DNA of 64,000 nt from Ophiocordyceps camponoti-saundersi (nom. inval.) (Eukaryota; Ascomycota; Sordariomycetes; Hypocreales; Ophiocordycipitaceae). The stretch spans positions 1,354-65,353 of the forward strand of contig PDHQ01000034.1 in NCBI GenBank assembly GCA_003339415.1, in the 5' to 3' direction. A program made the translations under genes and the position numbers. The notes below the pieces were generated by a model. That model did no database searches, was not told where the DNA came from, and saw only the letters and a list, made by a program, of their open reading frames with translations. Numbering within the stretch: position 1 is the stretch's first letter; every line of letters begins with the position of its first letter. Below, piece by piece: positions 11,418-20,000 of this stretch.

Positions 11418-13071
11418 ATGTCCATGGCCCATGCGACCGTCTCTCTTCCAACGACGCGTGTCGCCAGCAGACGTAGCAACGTCCGAGTGTCCGTCGATGG
11501 CTCGCTGCTGTTGCGCCTGCCAGAGGATTCGGCCGGGCTGACGACCTGTGACGACCTGTTGGAGCTCGTCGAGACGAGGCACGCATGGATATGCCGCACG
11601 GGCGCCTGTCACGTCGGCGTCACCGTCTGCATGGATGGCGAACCCGTGGCTCTGGCTGATGAGACTCCGCTGGCCGCTTGGTTTGGTGAATGCGAGGTGA
11701 AGCGTCATGGCCTCTCTTTCCCCCTCCCCCGATTAGGAGCTCGGCTAAGAGGTTCAGCTTTGGCATCGTTTGGGTCTGCGGTTGCAGTATTGTGGCGTCG
11801 AGAGGACAGGTGCTTCGGACGAGATGATCTTTTCTTTGCAGCATCCTGATCTGTCGTCGGCTCTGGTTGCGCCAAAGGAGGCCATAAGCGTCCAATTCAT
11901 AGCGTGGACGTGTCGGATCGACGTCTGCTTTGAGGAACCGAGCAAGAGTCGCAAGCAGAGGATATTCTCGTCTTCTACCGCAGGGAAGAAGAAAACAAAG
12001 AAGCGTCCCGCAGTACTATCACCAGACGATGACGACGACGAGGACTACTTCTATCGCTGCTTGACGCCCACGGACCGGAAAGCGATCGACGATTATCTCT
12101 CGAGCATGAGCTTCGGAGCAAGAGGGGACGTCGAGCGGCTGGCTACGTCGAGCAACGTTCGAGACGCAGTCCAAGTGGCCATCGGGGCAGTTGTTTGCGG
12201 ACGGAAAAGGTCGCTCGGCGGTGTGACCATCATGGAGAGCTCTCGGTCGCACCGCCTCACCCGTCTTGCCCCGGCGGTATTCCATATTGCATATCTCAAG
12301 GCAAGTGACTAGACAGTTTGCAATGGTTTGGGCCTGGTCTCATGATAAGGGATTATACAGGCCGTCTCGGACCGCGCAAAACTCGTCCCCACGATCGCCA
12401 CGTCTTTAGTCCGTATGATGAACGCCGAGTCACCTGGGCTGAGGCAAGCCGTCGAGTCGCTGGGAGACTCGACATCAGAGTCCAACAGCATGGAGCGGAT
12501 CGTCACGAGGTTGGAGTGCCGAGCATAGGAAGCTCTGCTCTCCTCCATCAGGGTTCCGTCTCTTCCGAGGAAGCCGGCCGAGGAGAGTGACGTTGGGGCA
12601 GACAATCACTACTCTGACGAACCGGATACACTGCCTACCGTGGTGTCACATTTCGGCTCGATGGATTACTTGACCTCTCCGCAAGCTCAGTCATGGGACT
12701 TTGGTGGTCTGGCATCACAGTCGAGTTATTCCAGCGAGTCTTGCAGCAGTCCAACGCCTTATCCTCATCCAAGCTATTACCACCTGCCATTGGCTCGGGA
12801 CAAGACGGAGGCTGAAAGCTGGACGAACGTTATTTACAGCCAGCATGAGGCAGTCGACGGCATCTTGACATTACGGTCGGATCTGCCCGGCGAGTTTTGC
12901 AGCAGTCCAATATCTCACGCGTACCCCGCCCATTGCCTTCCGTGGGAGGCGAGCGAGGCCAGGACAGATGGCCCAGTGGTCACAGCAGAAGCTGTACAGG
13001 ACAAGGGAGAAGTACTGGCGTTGGATCCAGCCATGCAATGCTCATTTGAAGATTGGCTGTCTGCCATCTAG
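11418..13071 (+). CDS. Unknown fungal protein, about 496 residues, multi-exon
   Basis: Family not recognised. Exon 1 (11418-11696) reads through TTCDDLLELVETRHAWICRT. Intron 11697-11757 (GTGAAG...TTCAG). Exon 2 (11758-12300) has a basic stretch (GKKKTKKRP), a DDDDDED run and RCLTPTDRKAIDDYLSSM. Intron 12301-12360 is a GC-AG intron (AAG then GCAAGT). Exon 3 then meets an in-frame TAG at 12526-12528, yet the same frame continues open to 13071. A 42 bp intron (12510-12551, GTTGGA...CCATCAG) would remove the TAG and keep frame; GTTGG donors are also used by the alpha-tubulin gene here. Without it the protein ends after 329 residues. The C-terminal part is Ser/Tyr/Pro-rich and ends SFEDWLSAI, resembling an acidic-hydrophobic interaction or activation tail (inference only). 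Confidence 0.55.
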
Positions 13072-13292
13072 CATGTATTAATAACCAAAAAGGGGGAGTG
13101 TAACCGATACAGCTTGCCAGCAAGAGAAGCCCCCCGAAGATTAATTGCAACGGCCCATGCAGGGCAGAATCTTATGACGAAGACGACGGCTCGCTAAATT
13201 GAATTGAATAAAGCCCGGTCGACGGACGGGGGGTGACATGTTCCGGCATGCCTTTTTAAAGAAAAGGGCGACTGCTTGAGCTGGTTTGTCTC

Positions 13293-13544
13293 TCACTTTC
13301 GTCCCGCGGCGGAGGCTCCATTGTCTTTGCCCTTCTTGGCCTTTGACTTGTTTTTCTTATCCTGTTTCTTCTTCTTCTGCTCCGGTTTGAGGGTGGCGAA
13401 ATGAATGTACCACAGGAGGAGCAGCTCGAGGCCGAGACCGATGAGGACGGCGATGATTGTTGCGAAGACGTTGGGCTGATCGTTGAGGACGGCGACGGCC
13501 TCTCTAGTTGCGCCGATGGATCTGAGGAAGTCGAAGTTGGCCAT
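13293..13544 (-). CDS. Small single-pass membrane protein with lysine-rich tail
   Basis: An 83-residue single-exon frame. An N-terminal polar segment (MANFDFLRSIGATREAVAV) is followed by one clear hydrophobic helix (about residues 27-48, FATIIAVLIGLGLELLLLWY) and a strongly basic tail (KKKKQDKKNKSKAKKG). The layout suggests a small ER or other endomembrane protein with a cytosolic basic tail. I do not recognise the family. The clean membrane helix, strong start context (GCCATGG on the coding strand) and lack of low-complexity explanation support it as a real small gene. Confidence 0.65.
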   Translation of the reverse strand: MANFDFLRSIGATREAVAVLNDQPNVFATIIAVLIGLGLELLLLWYIHFATLKPEQKKKKQDKKNKSKAKKGKDNGASAAGRK

Positions 13545-14335
13545 GGCGGGCGTGAGAGGTTTTGAAGCCAGACAGGTGGGGGGGGGGAGAGATAGGAGAG
13601 AAGACGACGAATGAGATAAGACGATTAGAAGATGTTTGCCTTGCTTGGCGGATAAACGACAAAAGCAATTCTCGATGGTGATGTCTTTTGCGGGTTTGGA
13701 TTCAACACTTTCGGAGGAAAAGGGAAGTGAGAAACGCGTGATGAGAGTGAAAGATTGACGGCGGCGTTTAAGCGCTGGAGGAGGAGCTGGTCCTGAGACG
13801 TTTCATCGAGGCGCCAGGTTTATGTACTAGGCTGAGAGGAGAGGAGAGGAGGCCCGACCGTATGATGTATGAGGGTGGTGGTGGATCAGGTTGGTGGAGC
13901 ATGGGGGAGAGGAGAGAATAGGAGAGAGGGCTTGAAGAGGAGGGATTTTGCAGCATGAAGGGGCTTTTATATCATATCGATTTGAAGGGTAGGCGGATGA
14001 AGTCGTTTCTTTACGGATATCTAGGCGTATAAGTCGTCGCTTAGCTGGAACAAGGATGAGGATGTCATATGATATAAAGAAGTATGGTGCGGCTGTCACG
14101 TGCCGAAACACGAGAAAAAGTCGATAGTACCTAGACTGAGTGTAGGTAGGTAGTCACGTGGATCCCCAGCCTTGCTACGGCGCCGAGGACTAAAGAGGGC
14201 AAAAAAAAAATTAGTAACCAGAGTCGTGTAAAAGAGACGGTCGAGGAGAGGAGAGATACTTCCATATATCACCTCCCAAGGCTCGCTCGTCCAATCCGGG
14301 CAGTGCCTTTCAACGCCCCATCTCGACAGGCGGCC
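13545..14335. promoter_or_regulatory. Divergent intergenic region, small membrane protein / uS5m
   Basis: No supported gene in 790 bp. GA/GGAGAG-rich tracts occur near 13570-13600 and 13830-13930, with one TAGGTAGGTAG run near 14140-14152. It must hold the promoters of both flanking genes. Confidence 0.45.
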
Positions 14336-15954
14336 ATGAGCGTCGCTCGGTCGGCGCTGCGCCACTGGGGCCGAAGACGGCTCGCGTCGGCGGACGTCGT
14401 CCCCGTGGTGCAGAGGCGGAGGGCAACGACGACCGGTCCGCCTTCGTCGCCGCCGCCGCCGCCGTCGTCGTCGTCGTCGCCACCGCAGCTCCTCCCCCGA
14501 CGATCGCGATTCCGAAACGAAAAGGCGGAGAAGCTGGGACTGTACGACCCGAAAGTGCTCAAGAAATACCGGAAAAGAAGGTTTCCCGAATACAGCAAGA
14601 AGGACCTGGAGGCGCTGGCCAAGATCTACACGCCAGAGCAGATGGAGTCCATCAAGGCGGGCGAGGAGGCCGTCGATCCGGACGACATGATCTTTCAGGG
14701 GAGGTTTCGTGATGATATGTTTCGGGTGCAGTACGCCGAGGACTTTACCGTGATGGATCCCAGGTTCGACATCAAGCCGGAAAAAAAGGAGGTTCCTCAA
14801 GAGGTTACCTGGCTCAATAACAAGCAATGGGTCAACAAATGGGGCAACGACATCCTCAGCCTCAGCTACGATAAGGAAAGCGTCAGGGTGGAAAAGGCCA
14901 TCATCAGGGCGTTGAAGAAGGTCAAGGAGAGTCGACACGACGACATGATCGACCTTACCCTGGAAGAACTCCAAGACCTGGAAGAGGATCCGAGCAAGCT
15001 GGAAAAGTACCTCGCCAGGACGGAAAAGCAGGTCGAGGCGACGGCCAAAATAGCGGACGAAAAGTTTCACGAGAAGTGGAACCTGATGCAGAATCAGTGG
15101 CTGCAGGAAGTGAAGAATGAATTCTCGCAGCTCGCCCGGGAAGAAGGCAACGAAGACTACGAGGGTGGACTCTTCGCCGGACCGTTGGGCCGCCAACTGA
15201 TGGAGATTGGACCCGACGGCCTCTCCCGCCTGACGTCGGCCGAGTCGCCGGAGCTGGGCAAGATCCCCGGGGTGGAGGGCCTTCACAAGTCGATACCGAA
15301 CGTGGACGAAGTGGGGGGCCACGACGTGAGCGCCAACGAGGAGCTGAGGCGGCTCTCCGGCATGACGGCGCAGCAGATCCAGTCCCTCTACTGCAAGGTG
15401 CTCGTCCGGCGCTTCGTCGTCAACCAGACGCGGCTGGGCAAAGTGCGCAGCCTGTCGGCCATGGCCGTCGCCGGCAACGGGAACGGCTGGCTGGGCGTGG
15501 GCATGGCCAAGTCGACGGAGATTGGGCTCGCCATGGACACGGCTCAGATGCTGGCGATACGGAACATGAAGCCGATACGACGGTACGAGAACCGGACTGT
15601 TTACGGAAAGGTCAAGGCGAAGATTTCGGGGACGGTCGTTGAGCTGTTTACGAAGCCACCCGGTATGTTTCCGTCTCCCCTTTCCAATTCTCTCATTCTC
15701 GTGGCTCAAGATAGTTGACGTTTTCTAAAACAGGTTGGGGTCTTCGATGTCCGCATCGCATCTTCGAAATGTGTCGCGCTTCGGGACTTCATGACATTGC
15801 GGCGAGGATGCCTCGGTCGAAGAATCCGATGAATTCGGTCAAGGCGACGTACAAGGCTCTCATGAACCAGCCTGATCCGGAGAGGATGGCTATCGGACGG
15901 GGGAAGAAGATGGTTGATGTTAGGAAGGTGTATTATGGGGGGAGTGTGCACTAA
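14336..15954 (+). CDS. MRPS5: Mitochondrial small-subunit ribosomal protein uS5m
   Basis: Predicted 515 residues. ATG chosen at 14336; the upstream in-frame GTG is not needed. One intron, 15663-15733 (GTATGT...AAACAG). The uS5 signature is clear: a dsRBD-like N-domain from about VLVRRFVVNQTRLGKVRSL through AMAVAGNGNGWLGVGMAKS (near residues 355-400). A C-domain follows across the splice: KPPGWGLRCPHRIFEMCRASG and KNPMNSVKATYKALMNQ. The first 40 residues are Arg-rich, fitting a mitochondrial presequence, followed by a Pro/Ser homopolymeric stretch. The long middle is charged and helical, a fungal mitoribosome-specific extension. Role: small-subunit decoding-site protein in mitochondria. Fungal locus names for this subunit vary. 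Confidence 0.92.
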
Positions 15955-16130
15955 CCTCCCTCCTACATACACATACATGCATATATAGTAGGTAGGTAGG
16001 TAGGGAGGGATCGCGATGGTGTTTTTTTTTTTGAGAGAGAGAGAGAGAGGTGAGAGAGACGAGATGAGAGCATGTCTGTCTGTATGTAGATGTGTGTATG
16101 TGTGTGTCTCTCTCTATATATATATATCTC

Positions 16131-16178
16131 TCAATCACCACCACCACCACCACCACCACCATCACCACCACCACCACC
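16131..16178. repeat. (ACC)n microsatellite inside the DAD3 3' coding end
   Basis: A nearly perfect ACC/CAC repeat with one ATC interruption. On the minus strand it encodes the terminal Gly-rich tail of the predicted Dad3 protein and abuts its stop codon. Confidence 0.8.
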
Positions 16179-16540
16179 CCAATCAATCTCCTGCTGCAAA
16201 ACAATACTATAAACACTCGCCTTAAGCAGCGTAAACGCCAAACTAGTCTTCCTCTCCAACAAGCGCAAGCCATCGACGATTTCCGACGCAGGTTTAGAAG
16301 CGAGTTCGTCCAGCGCCGTAGCCAGCTTAATTTTCAATTTCCAAACGAGTCAGCTCCTTTCTTTATATCTTCGTTTCTCAGAAGAGATGGAAGGGGATTT
16401 TTTTTTTAAAAAAAGAAAGAAAGAAAGAAAGAAAAAATCTTCACCTGCTTCATATTCTTCGCAAGTCGCTCATACTCTTCCAACACCTCCTGCTCCAGCG
16501 CCGTCATCGGCTCCGGCGAAGAGAGGAGTCCGAGATCCAT
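16131..16540 (-). CDS. DAD3: DASH/Dam1 kinetochore complex subunit Dad3
   Basis: Predicted 96 residues in two exons; intron 16326-16444 (GTGAAG...ATTAAG, phase 0). The first exon gives MDLGLLSSPEPMTALEQEVL and then EEYERLAKNMKQ. The second gives LATALDELASKPASEIVDGL, then a helix with LLKASVYSIVLQQEID. This matches the short two-helix Dad3 layout (budding-yeast Dad3 has LLKGSVYSLILQ at the same place, from memory). The DASH complex rings microtubules and couples them to kinetochores. Oddity: the last residues before the stop are a poly-Gly tail interrupted by Asp, encoded by a CAC/ACC microsatellite. The donor-side intron is unusually A/G-simple (AAGAAAGAAAG). Convergent with uS5m, 176 bp apart. 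Confidence 0.87.
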
Positions 16541-16873
16541 TTTTTTTTGTTCGGTTTGGGGAACTGGCTTTGTTGCGTCGGATGGGCGAGACGGGATGGT
16601 GTTTGGGTGAGAGTGAGAGTGAGAGTGAGTGAGAGGGTCAGAGACGGTGGTCAGAGAGAGTCAAAGAGTCAACACGACGCGCTTCTCCGTCGCGAGAGAC
16701 GCGTTTCATTCGTCCTTTCCCCCCCCGCCCTCTCTCTCTTCTCTCTCTCTTTTGCCTCTTGATATGTATCGTGACTGCTTGATCGAGTCTCTGTCTCTGT
16801 TGCTCTCTGTATTCCTCGATTCGACAGATGATGAATAATAATCAAGACACAAAAAAAAATAAAACACGCCTGC

Positions 16874-16904
<31 letters not shown>

Positions 16905-17023
16905 CGTCTCCCTCTCGTGTCCGTTCAAGGTAAGCACTCACTACCTAAGTTACTGCCTTACACAACATGCAAGAGTCGTGCCAGTCACATGACTTGCTAA
17001 ATGACACACCATCCCATCCAACC
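16541..17023. other. Intergenic region with TC tracts
   Basis: DAD3 upstream region and 3' flank of the large coiled-coil gene. GAGAGT/GAGTGA repeats lie near 16610-16640 and a TC tract at about 16874-16893. No gene recognised. Confidence 0.5.
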
Positions 17024-20000
17024 TCACTCCACATCTCCCACCCCCGCGCCGCCGCCGCCGCCGTCATACAAGACAAGTCCCGTCTCGTCGTCGACGGCGC
17101 TCTCCGTCCCTGCCGTTGCGCTCTCCGTCCAGTCGCTCCCGCTGTCGCTGTATGTCGCCTCTGAGGCTTCTGTCGTAATCGTCGTGCCAATGCTGCTGCG
17201 TCGGAGCTCGTCATCCATATCCTCCGTCGATGCCACAACCGTCATCGTAGCCTCCGTCTCCGCCTCCGTCTCCGTCTCCGTTTCCGACTCCGGCTCCGGC
17301 TCCTCCATCACCACCATCGTCGTGTTCTCCTTGTCCTCCTCTCCGGTTCCCTCCTCGTCCTGCCCCTTCGTAATCTCCGACTCATCCTCCTCCCTCATGC
17401 CCATGCCGCCACCGCCGCCACCGCCCCAACTGCGCTTGCGAAGCCCCCCTCGCGCCGGTGATCGCACGCTCTGGCTTCGTCCCATCAGACTCCCGGGCCC
17501 CAGGCTCGTCGCCGTCTTGTTCATCTGGCTCAGCGACGCGATCCGCCTCCCGGCCCCGTTTTGCGCCGCCGGCCCCAGCACCCGTCGCCCAGATAGCGCC
17601 ATCATGCTGGCCGTTGGCGCCAACTGCTCCGGAGCCGCTGTCGTCGTCGTCGTCGTCGCCGCCGCTCCTCCTGCCTTCGCAGCCGCCTTCTTCGGCACCC
17701 GCTTGCGGCTCATCTTGTCACCCGACTTGGCCATGGCCAGCACGCGAGAGTGGTCCATGACGCCCTCCATGATGCGCCGCTCCAGCCGCTCCGCCCGTTG
17801 CTCCATCTCCGATAGCTCCTCTCGCCGCAGGCGCAGAGCAGTCTCCAGCGACGACACGTCCCCCGTCAACCGCGTCCGCTTGCCGTTCAGCCTCTCCTGC
17901 TCGCTGCGGAGGCCCGCCACGCTTTGTCGGAGCCGCTCCTCCTCGGCTCGCAGCTCCGCCACCGACGATTCCGCCTGCTCCTTTTCCGCGAGCTTGCGCT
18001 CCAGCGTCGCCGCCGTCTCCTCCAGACTCCTCTCCCGCTCCTCGTCTTCGTCCGCGATCCGCTGCCTCTGTTTGGCCAGGAACTGCGACAGCTCGCCCGC
18101 CGTCTGCGCCACCGACCGCTGAACATTGTCCAGCGCCTGCCACGCGCTGTCGTTGTGCTCCGCCATCCTGTCGAGCTTTTCCTGCACCCCCGAGTCGTCG
18201 TATCGCGGTTCCGCCAGTAGCGTGTCCAGCCTCTCCCGGATCGCCGAGTCGTCTTCCATCAGCGTCGCCAGCTGCTGCCGCACTTCGCCGTCGTCGTACT
18301 TGTGCGACGCGAGCATCTCCAGCTTGTCCAGCACCGGTTTGTCGTCGTACTTCTCCGGCGGTGGTGGCAGCGCCGCCTGCTCCGTCGGCCTCGATTCCGC
18401 AATCTTGTCCTGCAGCTCCGCCTTGGACGCCTTGGAGTGCTCAAAGTGCTCCCCGACCAGCAAGAGGAGATCCCTGACCGCCTCCCAGATCTTGGGCTGG
18501 TACTCCTTGACCTCGCCCTGGAGCCCCTCCACCGCCTGCTGGAGCTGCTGCCGCGTCTGCTCGTGCTCCGTCTTGTCGTCCGCGTGCCTCTCCTCTGACC
18601 GGGCCGCGAGCTCCTCCACCCTCGTAAAGACCGTCTTGGACGCCTCCTCCATCTTCTCCAGAGACTCCGTCACCGTGCATCCCAGCGTGTCTATGAGCAG
18701 CTTCAAGTCCTCGGCCACGGCCTTGGTTCCGACCGCGGCCGCCTCCGTAACCACCTCGCGAGCCTCGCCCGCCGCGCTCCTCTCCTCCATGGCCGCCCGG
18801 AACTCGTCGTGCTTTGCCAGTAGCTCCGCCAGCTTGTCGTCCATCATGGCCGCCATCGTCTCGTTGGCCTCCTGGAGCTTCTCGTTGGACTCCAGCCGGG
18901 CTCCCACCACCACCTCCTTCGACTCGTCCAGCTGCGCCTTCATCGCCTCCAGAATTCCCTTCAAGTCCGCGTCTGCGTTTTCGTTCTTCGCCGCCGTTTC
19001 GCTCACGTTCTGAAGCATCGTCCGCAGCGCCTCCATCCCGGAAGAGCCTTCCTCCAGCCGACCCCTGACCATGTCCCTGAACTCTTCCAGCAATGCCTTA
19101 ACATCCGTCACCCGGTCGGCGACGCCCACGATCTCGGCCTGTCGGTCGTCGTGCGCCTTGGACGATGCCGAGGCCTGCGTCTCGAGCTTCTCCGCCGTCC
19201 CCTTGACTGCCGCCTCCAGGCCGGCAATGTCCTCCTTGTTGGGGAGGGAAGCCAAGCCGGTGCTGGTTAGCGCTTCGATCGCCGTCTTGATCTCAAGTAC
19301 CACCGTCTCGACCGCCTCGACGTCGGTTTTGGTAGCCTCGTCGTCTCGCTCCGCCCTCTTCTCGGCTTCCTCCCTCATCTCGCCGAGTCCCACCTTGACC
19401 TGCTCCAGTAGCGGCTCCAGCCCGGCCAGGTCGTCTTTGTGGCAGACGCTGCCCAGCTGCTCCGACAGGGTGCCGAGCGCTTCGCGTGTCTCGAGGGTGA
19501 GCGCCTCGACGACATCCAGATGCTCCTTGCGGACGGCCTGCTCGCCGTCAAGCAGGTCGTCCAGGCGGTCTTTGGTGTTGCGCAGTATTGTTTCGATGGC
19601 CTCGACGTCTTCTTTTGTCGCTACTTCACCGTCGGCCGAGCCTGCATCCCTCGCCGTCTCCGCCGCAGTCGCCGCCGCCGGCGGGCGAGACGACATGTCG
19701 ACGACGCATTCTTGCACGTTCCGTAGCATTTCTTCCATCCGGGCTAGGTCGTCTTGCTGCAGGCCGCCCGTCTCTCGCTGGGGCTCCATGGCCTCGATCT
19801 TGATCCGGAGCTGGGTGATCAGCACCTCCAACCTCTTGACGTCGTCTGCCTTGACCATATCGCCCATGGGGATCATGGCCTGCTCACGTGGCGCCGTGTC
19901 GTCGTCTCCGACCGCCGCCACCACGGCTCGCTGGTTGCTGCTCTCGTTTAGCGCTTCGATGTCAGATCGCACCGAGTCCAGTCCCGACCTGAGCGCCTCG

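Noticed and set aside
14096..15709. 537-codon open frame antisense to the uS5m gene
   Set aside because: The opposite strand encodes an unmistakable uS5 protein; the antisense frame is a by-product of GC-rich codon usage and its translation shows no domain.
17001..18122. Long plus-strand Ser-rich frames opposite the giant coiled-coil gene (also 18126-20084)
   Set aside because: They mirror Glu/Ala/Leu codons of the minus-strand gene, giving Ser/Leu/Arg-rich nonsense with no domain.
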